A stretch of DNA of 64,000 nt from Polyangiaceae bacterium. Lineage in GTDB: Bacteria; Myxococcota_A; Polyangia; Polyangiales; Polyangiaceae. Numbering within the stretch: the stretch's first letter is position 1; each line of letters starts with the position of its first letter. Shown here one piece after another: positions 1 through 8,488 of the stretch. Under the pieces are notes generated by a model, which saw nothing but the letters and a program-made list of their open reading frames with translations, did no database searches and was not told the DNA's origin. The position numbers and the translations under genes are program-made. The stretch spans positions 62,001 to 126,000 of the forward strand of contig CANJMI010000011.1 in NCBI GenBank assembly GCA_947475525.1. The letters run 5' to 3'.

Positions 1-270
1 GAGCATTACAAGCGCGCGCTCGACGGCACCCCGGCGAAGTGCATTGCGATGCATTTGATGATAACGCCCGAGTACGTGCGCAACATGCAGAAGGCGCACC
101 CCGACGTCGTCATCTACGCATTGCGTCTCGACCGAGGTCTCTCGACCCCGCGAGCGCTCGCGACGATCCCCGGCACGCACTGGGATGAGGAGCGCGGGCT
201 GACCGATACGCAGTACATCGTGCCCGGGGCCGGGGGCATCGGTGAACTCTTGAACAACGCCTGGGTGTAG
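1..270 (+). CDS. upp: Uracil phosphoribosyltransferase, C-terminal part (5' end outside window)
   Basis: The frame is open from base 1, so the gene begins upstream and only about 89 C-terminal residues are visible. The fragment ends GLTDTQYIVPGAGGIGELLNN, which matches the uracil-binding C-terminal segment of uracil phosphoribosyltransferases (YI(I/V)PGxGxxG near the C-terminus). The family converts uracil and PRPP to UMP in cytosolic pyrimidine salvage. The preceding VVIYALRLDRGLS and GTHWDEERG are as expected in the longer delta-proteobacterial-type versions. The PRPP-binding loop lies off the window, so activity cannot be judged. A thymidine phosphorylase and a nucleoside-type ABC transporter elsewhere in the window fit a salvage role, but they are far away and not an operon. 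Confidence 0.75.
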   Translation, partial: EHYKRALDGTPAKCIAMHLMITPEYVRNMQKAHPDVVIYALRLDRGLSTPRALATIPGTHWDEERGLTDTQYIVPGAGGIGELLNNAWV

Positions 271-307
271 CCGCGCGGTGTGTCGGTTGCCGGGGAGCCC
301 GCGGCGC

Positions 308-1324
308 TCAGCGGCGCACCTTTTTTCGGCGCGGGTTGTGGTCGGCGATCAAGGCTTCGTAGTCGATCACTCGAGGTGACGGTCGCGCGGCTGCGGCTAC
401 GTCGTGGGCATGCGCGCCGAGCTCGCCAATCATCACGGAGAGTTCGCTCGCGGCGACGACACGGCGGCCTTCTTGGAAGTTTCCGTACTCAGCCACGATC
501 TCCGCGATGCCGCGACCATCGACATGACCGCGGCGCGCGAGTTCGAGGTAGCTCCGCGCGAGGGCGCCGCCATCGAAGTGGTGGCGCGAGGCCAACTCCA
601 AGGCGATGCGCAGCACCGCGCGGGCCGTCAAGCGGCCGTCTTCGTAGAGGACGAAGGCCGCTTGGAGGTAGTTGAAGAAGGGGACGACGCGCGCGCCGAA
701 GTGGTCGAAGGTGGAGGGCGCGGACTGGAGGTCGAGGTGAATGAGAATTCGCTCGACGGTGGGTCCAGTGGGTAGGTAGGAGGCGATGCGGACCGTGTCG
801 GCGATGTCGTCTTCGTAGCAATGGCCCGCTCGCAAGAGGGCGGCCAGGCGGTCGCCGCGGACCTCGCCTGCGCACACGTCCGCGTAGAGCGAATAGACGA
901 ACGCGTCGGCTTCGGCGTCGTCACCGAGCAGCGCCTCCTGGATCAGCGCGCCCGTGTCGTCGTGGTAGGCCGCAAGCTCGCACCTACGCCGCAGCAACGC
1001 GGGCAATTTATAGCCGAGCTGGCCTCGTACCGCGCGCAGCCGCAAGCGCAGGATGTTCTGCAAATTCGGCTTCAGCGTGAGGCTCGCGAATCGGACGCCA
1101 TCGAGCTCGAGTTTCTCGACGACGCGGCGGCGGAGCTGCTCGGGGCTGCCCGAGAGAATGTGAATCTCGGTGTCGGCGTCGGCCAGCTCGCGCATCAACG
1201 CGGCCGCGCCGGGAACGGTCCGTTTTTGATCGGGGCGCTCGAGTGCCGTGCGCAGGAGATCGCGAACCGTGTCGAAGTCCGTACGCAAATACGTCTTGTC
1301 GAGGTCCCAACGAGCGACGAACAC
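308..1324 (-). CDS. APP1-like HAD-fold protein (phosphatidate phosphatase APP1-type catalytic domain)
   Basis: The 338-residue protein opens with WDLDKTYL, the DxDxT nucleophile motif of the HAD superfamily. It continues with ILSGSP (motif II) and a conserved LTLKPN Lys segment (motif III) near residue 85. GDDAEAD at about residue 135 supplies the motif IV acidic residues. This order and the spacing resemble the APP1 phosphatidate phosphatase catalytic domain (DUF2183). The C-terminal 180 residues are helical and unassigned. The tail is basic (PRRKKVRR). There is no signal peptide, so it is probably cytosolic. It follows the kinase gene on the same strand after 17 bp and may be co-transcribed with it. 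The substrate is an inference from family only. Confidence 0.6.
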   Translation of the reverse strand: MFVARWDLDKTYLRTDFDTVRDLLRTALERPDQKRTVPGAAALMRELADADTEIHILSGSPEQLRRRVVEKLELDGVRFASLTLKPNLQNILRLRLRAVRGQLGYKLPALLRRRCELAAYHDDTGALIQEALLGDDAEADAFVYSLYADVCAGEVRGDRLAALLRAGHCYEDDIADTVRIASYLPTGPTVERILIHLDLQSAPSTFDHFGARVVPFFNYLQAAFVLYEDGRLTARAVLRIALELASRHHFDGGALARSYLELARRGHVDGRGIAEIVAEYGNFQEGRRVVAASELSVMIGELGAHAHDVAAAARPSPRVIDYEALIADHNPRRKKVRR

Positions 1325-1341
1325 GCGCGGCGACGATACGG

Positions 1342-4113
1342 CTAAAAGGACCAGCTTGCCAACATCCGCTCGATGGAGTCGGCGAGTTCTTCTCGGTGAT
1401 CGACACGCGCCGCCCGCAAGGCTTCGTCAAGTCGCTCCCGCGCGACGGAACTACCCCCGCATTCGTGGCTCGCTCGCGCGCGTGATGCGAGCAGACGCGG
1501 ACGCTCGGGCGCATTCGGAGGAGCGAGCGCCAGCGCGTCTTCGAGCACCGCGATCGCGCCGGTTGGGTTGTCGAAGTCGAGCAGAGCGTCAGCGAGCTTG
1601 CCGGCGAGCTCGAGGCCGTTCGGCGACGCCGCGGCCTCGCCTGGGGATGAGCCCGAGGGCGACGAGCCTGAGACCATTCTCCGGCGCGCGAGCTCAAGGG
1701 CGCAGGAGAGGGCGATCACGCGACCGTCGTGGTCGCCGAGTTCGGCCGCGGTGGCTGCGACGCGCTCGAGTAGGCGGGGCGCATCGTCGACGTCGTCGGC
1801 GTGGTAGGCGTGCCATGCAAGCGCCTCGATGGGCACGTGGGTCGATTCTTCCCCGAAGTCACGTCGGGCGCGGGAGTGCAGCAACCGTTTTTCAGTTTCG
1901 GGAATCGAACGGAGGAGTTGCGTGCGCCATAGCGGATGCGCGAGCATATGCTCACCGCCGCGCGTGACGATGAACCTTCCTTCCCGGAGCCGCGCGAGTT
2001 CGTCGCCGAGGCTCGCGACGTCGGCGACGAGGGCGACGAGCTGCGTTGAGGTTGCCGCATCGCCGAGAACGGCGATGGCTTCGAGCACGCGCCGAGAGTC
2101 GCCCGGGAGTCGTTCGAGGCGCGCGGACACAAGGTCGGCGAGGGTGCCCGGCGGCTCCGAAGCCGGTAGCGTTCGAGCCGCTGCCGTAGCGTTCGCGTCG
2201 GCGTGATGTCGTAGAAGTTGCTCGAGGTGGAGCGGAACGACGCGGCCCGTGTCGCCTCCGATGACGTCGAGGTCGACTGGGTGCGCGCTGGTTGATTCGT
2301 CGAGCACGTCGACGATTGCAGCGGCGTCCTCGACCGCAATGCCGCCGACGGTGAGTCGTTCCACGTCCCCCCAGCGGGCTTCGTAGCCGGTCGTCACGAC
2401 CCCAAGCACCAGGACTGAGGCCGTGGGCGGATCGGCGATCAGGTCCGCAACTGCGTTCCGGCTCGCTCCGTCCACCGCGGGGAGATCGTCGATCAGTAAA
2501 ATGATGCGTGCTTGCGCGCGGGCGGCGGCGTTGGCCACGGCCCACCTCAATGCTTCTGCGACGAGGATGCGTTTGTCGCTGTCGAGTGGGCGCACGGGTG
2601 AGCTGTCGAGCCAGCTTTTCTGCAGAGAAAGCACCGGATGCGGCTCGTGGCGCCCAAGCAAGAGCTGGAGCCCGGCGCGCGCTTCGGGGGATGCCCCAAA
2701 CCAACTGCTCGAGTCCACGGGGACGTCGCGAAGGTCGGCGAGTTCGACGACCGCTTCACGCACGGCATGCCAATGCACGCCGGCTCCCCACGGGTCCGGG
2801 CCGACGGTGACGACCCGATCACCGAGTCGCTCGCGTTCCCGAAGGAACTCGGTCGCGAGGCGGGTACGGCCCATGCCGGGCTGCCCTTCGACCAGCGCCG
2901 CGACGAGCGAGTCGGTGGCGCGACTGCACATGCGGTAGAGGCAACGAAGCTCATCCTCGCGGCCACGTAGCGGGAGCAGCGGCGCTTCGCTCAGCTGTCG
3001 CGGTGGGGGCACCATCGTCCGAGGCCGCGCCATCGTGGCGCCGCAGTGGCCGCAAAATCGCTGGCGCCGCGGGACGGGAGCCTCGCAAGCCGCGCAGGCG
3101 GTGTCGGCAGGGCGTTCGTACGGGGTGACGGCACCTCGAAGGGCGACGACGAACTCCTCGGCCGTTTGCGGTCGGTCGTCGGGTCTCTTCGCGAGCGCCG
3201 TCAGGAGCACGTCCACGAGCGGCGCGGGGATCCGGTGCTCGGGCTCCGAGCGGCCGTCGCGATCAACGATGTTTCGGGGATCGACTGGCGGTTCGGTGGC
3301 GTGTTTGCGGGCCACCTCTTGGATAGAAGATCCTCGGAAAGGTAGGCGACCCGCGAGGAGCTCGTAGAGGACGACACCGAGCGAGTAGATGTCGCTCCGA
3401 TGGTCGACCGCGGCGCCCGTTGCCTGCTCGGGTGACATGAAATCCGGTGTGCCACAGACGATTCCGGGACTCGTGATGCGCGTCGCTTCGGCGGCGTCCG
3501 CGCCCACCGCGGGCCTGAATTGAGCGATGCCGAAGTCGAGTATCTTTACGAGATCACCGCCGTTGCGGAGCGGCGCGATGAACAGGTTGTCGGACTTGAT
3601 GTCACGGTGGACGATGCCGTGCGCGTGAGCCTCGGCGAGCGCCGTCGCCGCTTGGCAGATGATGTCCGCGGCTCGTGCGGGTAGGAGCGACCCTTCCTCG
3701 CGGACGAGCGACCCGAGGTCGCGGCCGTGGAGCAATTCCATCACGATGAACGAGTGGCCCTCGTAGGTGCCAAAGTCGAAAATCGTGATGGCGTTTGGAT
3801 GATTGAGCGTGCTTGCCGCACGGGCCTCGGTAACGAAGCGCTCTTCGACCATCCGATCGCCCCGGAAGTGTGGATGGATGATTTTGACAGCGACAGCACG
3901 ACCAAGGCTTCGCTGCTCGGCGCGGTAAATGCGGCCCATGCCTCCGACGTCGAGCAGCTCGACTATCGTATGTCCGCCAGGCAACGTGCAGCCGATCAGC
4001 GGGTCGGTGGGGTCGAGATTCACCGCGCCCAAGGGATAGCCGCACGACGCACAGAAGCGATGGTGCGCTGCGCGGTCGCTGCCGCAATGCGGGCACGATG
4101 GCTCCCCCGACAT
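1342..4113 (-). CDS. Serine/threonine protein kinase with zinc ribbons and an AAA-type ATPase region
   Basis: I place the start at the ATG before MSGEPSCPHCGS (923 aa); an upstream in-frame ATG at 4296 would add a basic, low-complexity stretch with no domain. Residues 7-24 form a CxxC...CxxC zinc ribbon. A kinase domain follows: Lys77 in the VAVK strand, HRDIKSDN at 169-176, DFG at 193-195 and an APE-like SPEQ segment, so it should be active. A second zinc ribbon lies at 340-357. A STAND/AAA-like ATPase region starts near 383; its P-loop is GQPGMGRT, with Arg where Lys is usual, and a Walker B-like IILLIDD follows. The C-terminal third is helical, probably TPR-like. Kinase-ATPase-TPR fusions of this type are common in myxobacteria as signalling proteins. 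No membrane segment is seen. Confidence 0.85.
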   Translation of the reverse strand: MSGEPSCPHCGSDRAAHHRFCASCGYPLGAVNLDPTDPLIGCTLPGGHTIVELLDVGGMGRIYRAEQRSLGRAVAVKIIHPHFRGDRMVEERFVTEARAASTLNHPNAITIFDFGTYEGHSFIVMELLHGRDLGSLVREEGSLLPARAADIICQAATALAEAHAHGIVHRDIKSDNLFIAPLRNGGDLVKILDFGIAQFRPAVGADAAEATRITSPGIVCGTPDFMSPEQATGAAVDHRSDIYSLGVVLYELLAGRLPFRGSSIQEVARKHATEPPVDPRNIVDRDGRSEPEHRIPAPLVDVLLTALAKRPDDRPQTAEEFVVALRGAVTPYERPADTACAACEAPVPRRQRFCGHCGATMARPRTMVPPPRQLSEAPLLPLRGREDELRCLYRMCSRATDSLVAALVEGQPGMGRTRLATEFLRERERLGDRVVTVGPDPWGAGVHWHAVREAVVELADLRDVPVDSSSWFGASPEARAGLQLLLGRHEPHPVLSLQKSWLDSSPVRPLDSDKRILVAEALRWAVANAAARAQARIILLIDDLPAVDGASRNAVADLIADPPTASVLVLGVVTTGYEARWGDVERLTVGGIAVEDAAAIVDVLDESTSAHPVDLDVIGGDTGRVVPLHLEQLLRHHADANATAAARTLPASEPPGTLADLVSARLERLPGDSRRVLEAIAVLGDAATSTQLVALVADVASLGDELARLREGRFIVTRGGEHMLAHPLWRTQLLRSIPETEKRLLHSRARRDFGEESTHVPIEALAWHAYHADDVDDAPRLLERVAATAAELGDHDGRVIALSCALELARRRMVSGSSPSGSSPGEAAASPNGLELAGKLADALLDFDNPTGAIAVLEDALALAPPNAPERPRLLASRARASHECGGSSVARERLDEALRAARVDHREELADSIERMLASWSF

Positions 4114-4315
4114 GTCGCAAAGTCTATCATGCGCTGCGTGCCTCCACCGGGCAAATGCGCGCCCCTCCGCACGCGTCCGTTGTCGTAAATTGCGCGCTAA
4201 ACGCGCCAAAAGCGCGCGTGGAGTGAGCCGCATCTTCGTGCCTGCGCTTCGCCACGGCGGGTGGGTATCGTGTCCAGAGTTTTGCGGCGCGTTCACACTC
4301 GGGCGAGGGCTCCGC

Positions 4316-4345
4316 TTGACGCCTTCTGGTAACGGCGCGTAGAGA
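4316..4345 (+). promoter_or_regulatory. Possible sigma70-type promoter for the SCP2 gene
   Basis: TTGACG and TAGAGA are separated by 18 bp and lie about 40 bp before the SCP2 start codon, in the 270-bp divergent gap between it and the kinase gene. The -35 matches 5 of 6 consensus bases; the -10 is weaker. The rest of the gap (4114-4382) holds nothing else I can identify. Confidence 0.35.
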
Positions 4346-4382
4346 TGCGGCGCTCCGCGATCAGGAAAGGTAACGAAAGACC

Positions 4383-4724
4383 ATGGGAATCGACATCAAG
4401 AAGCTGTTCAACGAAGAACTCCCCGCCGCGATCCAAAAGAACCCCGAGAAAGCGGTGGCGATCGGCGCGAAGTACCAGCTCAACATCGCCGGCGACGGCG
4501 GCGGTCAGTGGTACATCGACTGCAGCGCGACTGGGCCTAAGTGCGAAGCGGGCACGCCGGGTGGCGCGGACTGCACCATCGAGGTTGCGGAGGCCGATTT
4601 CCAGAAGCTCGTGGAGAATCCGCAGGCGAACGGCATGGCGCTCTTTTTTGCCGGTAAGCTCAAGGTCAGCGGCAACCAGATGCTCGCGATGAAGTTGCAG
4701 AAGCTCTTCGACCTTCGCAACTGA
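4383..4724 (+). CDS. SCP2 sterol-carrier domain protein
   Basis: This 113-residue protein is a single stand-alone SCP2 domain. It begins with an amphipathic helix that includes LPAAIQKNPEKA. The middle holds a sheet region (YQLNIAGDGGGQWYIDC) and a DFQKLV segment. It ends GKLKVSGNQMLAMKLQKLF, the typical closing motif of this family. SCP2 domains bind acyl-CoAs, sterols or other lipids in a hydrophobic cavity; the ligand cannot be read from the sequence. A purine-rich stretch (AGGAAAGG, then GAAAG) precedes the ATG. The next gene on the strand is an alpha-methylacyl-CoA racemase, so a linked role in branched-chain acyl-CoA or sterol metabolism is a reasonable inference. Cytosolic; no signal peptide. 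Confidence 0.85.
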   Translation: MGIDIKKLFNEELPAAIQKNPEKAVAIGAKYQLNIAGDGGGQWYIDCSATGPKCEAGTPGGADCTIEVAEADFQKLVENPQANGMALFFAGKLKVSGNQMLAMKLQKLFDLRN

Positions 4725-4739
4725 CCGTGTTTGCGCTCC

Positions 4740-4771
4740 GCCGAGGGCGATTCGCTGCGGTGGTCCTCGGC
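4740..4771 (+). terminator. Hairpin between SCP2 and racemase genes, possible terminator or attenuator
   Basis: GCCGAGG and CCTCGGC form a perfect 7-bp stem around an 18-nt loop, starting 15 bp after the SCP2 stop. It is followed by TGACGCTTTCTTG, which is only moderately T-rich. It could reduce read-through from the SCP2 gene into the racemase gene. Confidence 0.35.
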
Positions 4772-4807
4772 TGACGCTTTCTTGCGCCCGGCGGGGAAGG
4801 GTTCATC

Positions 4808-5965
4808 GTGCGTCCACTCGAAGGCATCCGCGTTCTCGATCTGTCTCGGCTGATACCGGGGCCGTTTGCTACCCTCGCGCTTGCCGACCTCGGTGCGCGC
4901 GTGGATAAGTTCGAAGACGCGGGTGTAGGTGACTATCTGCGGCATTTTCCTCCGCATCGCGCCGGTTCGTCGGCGGGCTACCAGCTGCTGAACCGCGACA
5001 AGCGCAGCGCGGTGGTGGACTTGAAGCATCCCGAAATGCGCGACGTGTTCCTCGAGCTCGTCGGTCGCTACGACGTGTTGGTCGAGCAATTTCGCCCTGG
5101 CGTCATGGATCGCCTCGGACTGTCGCACGCGAGCCTGCTCGAACGGCATCCGCGCCTCGTCGTCTGTGCGATTACCGGTTACGGCCAGACAGGTCCGCAT
5201 GCGCACCGCGCGGGACACGACCTCAATTTCCTTGCGCGCGCGGGCTTACTTGGCGGCCAAGGGCCGAGCGGAGCCCCCCCGCAAGTGCCAGGATTTCAGC
5301 TCGCAGACGTCAGCGGCGCGATGTGGGCCGTCATCGCGATCCTCGCGGCACTGCGCCGCCGCGACGCGCTCGGTGAGGGGGGCGTGTGCGACATCGCGAT
5401 GAGCGAAGGTGCGATGGGTTTCGCTGCGCTTTCATTGGCCGCAGGCATGGTCGGCGTCGAGGGCCAACGCGGTGAGGAGCTGCTCACCGGCGGGCTTGCC
5501 TTTTACAATACCTACGTCACGAAGGACGGGGGCGCGGTCGCGCTCGCGGCCCTCGAACCGAAATTTTGCTCGGTATTCTGCGCGGGTGTGGGCCTCGAGC
5601 CCGACTCGATGGCGCTCGTCCCCGGACCCCATCAGGCCGAGCTGAAACAGCGGCTGGCGGCAATTTTCGTGACGCGAACGCGCTCCGAGTGGTCCACTTT
5701 CGGCGAAGAGAATGACTGTTGTCTCGAGCCGGTAATCGCGCCGCACGAGCTCGTGGCTGATGCCCATGTGCAGGCCCGCGGTGCATTGTTCGAGATCGTC
5801 GTCGATGGCGAGACGGTGCCGCAGTTGCGAACGCCCGTGACTCCGCGCGACATCACGCACGAAGTGGCCGCTCCTGCCGGGCGCGACACGCGCGAAATTT
5901 TTCGCGACGCGGGTTTCACCGATGCTGCGATCGACGCGCTCTACGCTTCGCGAGCGATCGCGTGA
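4808..5965 (+). CDS. Alpha-methylacyl-CoA racemase / CaiB-BaiF family (type III) CoA transferase
   Basis: The 385-residue protein has the family N-terminus LEGIRVLDLSR and the GPFATLALADLGARV nucleotide-fold segment. Residues line up with the alpha-methylacyl-CoA racemase subgroup: His137 in AGHDLNF, Asp167 in LADVSGA and Glu250 in ALEPKF match the His/Asp/Glu set known from the mycobacterial racemase. This suggests epimerisation of 2-methyl-branched acyl-CoAs and not CoA transfer between acids. The start is GTG, with a GGCGGGGAAGGG ribosome-binding stretch just upstream. It follows an SCP2 gene by 83 bp with a hairpin between. The two may act on the same lipid class, for example branched or sterol side-chain acyl-CoAs, but that link is inferred. 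Confidence 0.88.
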   Translation: MRPLEGIRVLDLSRLIPGPFATLALADLGARVDKFEDAGVGDYLRHFPPHRAGSSAGYQLLNRDKRSAVVDLKHPEMRDVFLELVGRYDVLVEQFRPGVMDRLGLSHASLLERHPRLVVCAITGYGQTGPHAHRAGHDLNFLARAGLLGGQGPSGAPPQVPGFQLADVSGAMWAVIAILAALRRRDALGEGGVCDIAMSEGAMGFAALSLAAGMVGVEGQRGEELLTGGLAFYNTYVTKDGGAVALAALEPKFCSVFCAGVGLEPDSMALVPGPHQAELKQRLAAIFVTRTRSEWSTFGEENDCCLEPVIAPHELVADAHVQARGALFEIVVDGETVPQLRTPVTPRDITHEVAAPAGRDTREIFRDAGFTDAAIDALYASRAIA

Positions 5966-5987
5966 CGGCTTGGCGGCGTTGGGGCCG

Positions 5988-8363
5988 TCACTGAGCTTCG
6001 ACGAGCGTGAGCACCGGTAACGCATGGTAGGCGCCGATGTAGCCGCTCGCTTCTGCGACGTAGACCCCGCAACGTTCGTCGACGAACAGCGCGTCGGGTA
6101 CGAGCTCGGCGGCCGTGCGTCCGAGCAACGCGCCGTCCTTCGGTCGGACGACGAAAACCTCGGTCTGCGGGAGAAAGAGCGCACCCGATCGAAGCATCGG
6201 CTGCAGGCTCGTCGGTCGGTCGGCCGTGTCGCGATTGGAGGCAAATACGTGTCGGTAGCGGACGCGCCCGGCTTCGACGTCGAAGGCGACGAGCTCGCCC
6301 GTCTCGCTGTTCGCGATCAGCAGGTCGTCGACTAGCAGCCGCGCGGCGTGTCCGTCGCAGAGGCCGCCTGGTAGGTCGTACTGAAGCTTACCGGTGTGGC
6401 GGTCGAACGCGCAGACGCCGAGGCGGTTGCGTCCGTCGCCGTCGTCCGTCACGACGAGGACGAGGTCACGAGCGACGATAGGCGTTCCGAGGATGGCGGC
6501 CGGGCGAGGTAGCGCCGACTGCCAACGTTCAGCGCCAGTCCACGGGTCCACGCAGACCAGCATGGCCTCGCCGCGGCGGGGCCGACCCGCAAGGCTTCGG
6601 CCCGTCGCCGTCGCAACCGCGAAGAGCTGGTTGCCGTCGATCGCGACGCCGTGCGAGAAGCGCCCGTGCGCGCAGTAGCGCCACACGATCTCGCCGCAGA
6701 GAAGGTCTATCGCCTGGAGCTCCGAGGCGCCGCTCGTCGCGATCATCAGCTTGCCTGCACGGCGCAGCCGCAGGGTCCCTTCACGGCGCAGCGGTCGGCG
6801 CCATCGCAGTTCGCTCGAGTCGAGGTCGACCGCGCAGAGGTGCCGTTCGCCTTCGCCGAGGAGCAGGAGGTGCGGCAGGCCGGGGGCATTGACAACGGCG
6901 CCGCTCGTGCGAGCGCCTGAGCACGCCCCGAGACGGAGGTCGAAGAGGCGCTCGCCGTCGTTGAGATCATGCATCACGAGGTGTCCGTCGGGCGACAGCC
7001 GCGCAAGGCCCACGGGCGTCGGAATCGAGACGCCGCGCTGAGCGCGCGTAGTCCAAAGGATGTGACCGCTCGTCCTATCGATGCATGCAAGCTCGCGCGC
7101 CGACGCGCACACAAGACGGTCGCCCGCGAGGTGGATCGAGCGCAGATCGAGGCCTGCGATGTCGGCACGCCAGCTCTCGGTGAAGCGCAGCTTTCCAGCC
7201 GGCGTTGGGGCGAGGGCTACCTGAGGAGGCGGGAGTGTGTCGCTCTCGGCGAATGCGCGGTAGCTCTCGGGCGTACCGTTCAAGAGGTTCGAGCGTTCGT
7301 CACCGACGCGAAGTCGAAGCCTGAGTTCCTCGGCGACGTCGGCGAGGCGAAGGAGGCGTAAGTTCGCGCTCTGGCTTCGGTCCGCGGCCGTCACTTGACG
7401 CGTGAGCGTTTTTGCAAAGCTCGCCGCGGCGAGCGCGATTTCGGCGGGCGGCAAGGGGGGCATTCGCCAGCCGCGGGTGTGGTCGTTGTCGCCGATCGAG
7501 AGCAGCAGCGTGGCGGAGCTGCCCGCATCGAGTTGCACGCCGCAGCGCACGCGCCCGACGTTGAGTTGACGCAGGATCCCGCGGCCTTGCTCTACCGCAT
7601 CGAGCAATTCGTGGGCGAGGGCGACGAGCGCTTCGGCGACGAGGAAGACGTGCACGTCGCTGAGCTTGCGCGTGCTGTCGCCGACCGAGGCTATGACCTC
7701 TCCGGAGAACAAGAGCGCGTGGAGGTCCGCTCGACTCACGTCGCGTGAGAGGAGCTTGCGCGTCGACTTGCGGATGTGAATCGTCGCGTCGATGCAGAGC
7801 CGACTTTTTCGGCTGCTCTTGACGTCCGTGGTGATGCGTTGCGTCGCGGGGCCAACGTCGCCGCTGACTGCGCTCGACTGGAAGGCGAGAAGCTGCTCCC
7901 GCGCGAGAGCGAGGCCGCGGTCTGTGGGTTGCGCGCCGTCGCTGTCAACCACGTCGCTCTGCGATTGCGCGGCGATAGCGTCGAGCACAGCTTGACGCGC
8001 AGACACGAGGGAGAGCGCGCGATCGGATTGTGCGACCCGAGCACGGACCCCCTGGCGGAAGACCGTCACGAGCACACGCTCGCCGTCGCGTTCGAGGCCG
8101 ACTTCCCACACGGCGCCTTTCGGTGAACGTGGGCCGTCCGGCTGCGAAGACGCTTCCGTTGGAACGACCGTGCGCGGTCGTACTCCGCTCGACAGCTCGG
8201 AGAGCGCGAACGCGAGGTCGCGCGTGAGCGCAGAGAGGCCACCCTCGGTCAGACTCGCGAACATGGCGAGCTCCTGAAAGAGGGGCGCAAGGTGCGTGAG
8301 GGCCCTCGATGAGCGCGGAGCACTCCCGGAGTGGTTTGATGCGACGAGGCGTAGGGTCGTCAT
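5988..8363 (-). CDS. PQQ-like beta-propeller repeat protein of unknown function
   Basis: The 791-residue protein has two parts. The first ~350 residues are helical with no family I recognise. From about residue 370 there are repeated blades of the PQQ-like/quinoprotein type, for example LACIDRTSGHILWTTRA, AIDLLCGEIVWRY and CVDPWTGAERWQSALP, ending in a GAYHALPVL strand. Such propellers either bind PQQ or serve as protein-interaction scaffolds (BamB-like). There is no signal peptide, no haem motif and no obvious PQQ ligand set, so a cytosolic scaffold or sensor is more likely than a dehydrogenase. It is convergent with the racemase gene (22-bp gap) and divergent from the membrane protein at 8489. 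Confidence 0.65.
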   Translation of the reverse strand: MTTLRLVASNHSGSAPRSSRALTHLAPLFQELAMFASLTEGGLSALTRDLAFALSELSSGVRPRTVVPTEASSQPDGPRSPKGAVWEVGLERDGERVLVTVFRQGVRARVAQSDRALSLVSARQAVLDAIAAQSQSDVVDSDGAQPTDRGLALAREQLLAFQSSAVSGDVGPATQRITTDVKSSRKSRLCIDATIHIRKSTRKLLSRDVSRADLHALLFSGEVIASVGDSTRKLSDVHVFLVAEALVALAHELLDAVEQGRGILRQLNVGRVRCGVQLDAGSSATLLLSIGDNDHTRGWRMPPLPPAEIALAAASFAKTLTRQVTAADRSQSANLRLLRLADVAEELRLRLRVGDERSNLLNGTPESYRAFAESDTLPPPQVALAPTPAGKLRFTESWRADIAGLDLRSIHLAGDRLVCASARELACIDRTSGHILWTTRAQRGVSIPTPVGLARLSPDGHLVMHDLNDGERLFDLRLGACSGARTSGAVVNAPGLPHLLLLGEGERHLCAVDLDSSELRWRRPLRREGTLRLRRAGKLMIATSGASELQAIDLLCGEIVWRYCAHGRFSHGVAIDGNQLFAVATATGRSLAGRPRRGEAMLVCVDPWTGAERWQSALPRPAAILGTPIVARDLVLVVTDDGDGRNRLGVCAFDRHTGKLQYDLPGGLCDGHAARLLVDDLLIANSETGELVAFDVEAGRVRYRHVFASNRDTADRPTSLQPMLRSGALFLPQTEVFVVRPKDGALLGRTAAELVPDALFVDERCGVYVAEASGYIGAYHALPVLTLVEAQ

Positions 8364-8427
8364 TCGCTCGTGTGATGCTAGGCACTGCGAAAAGCTGAGC
8401 TAAGTTTTGTGTGCCGTTTGCAGTGGA

Positions 8428-8456
8428 TTGGACAATTGCTTCAGGACTTGAATAGG
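8428..8456 (+). promoter_or_regulatory. Weak candidate promoter for the membrane glycosyltransferase-like gene
   Basis: TTGGAC is followed after exactly 17 bp by AATAGG, about 32 bp before the GTG start at 8489, within the 125-bp divergent gap. The -35 matches 4 of 6 consensus bases, the -10 only 3 of 6. Confidence 0.25.
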
Positions 8457-8488
8457 GGCTCGTCCGTGTTCCGCGGTATGACGAAAGC

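Noticed and set aside
308-330. Terminator at the T-run after upp
   Set aside because: The T-run encodes Lys residues of the opposite gene and the adjacent GGCGC copies are direct, not inverted, repeats.
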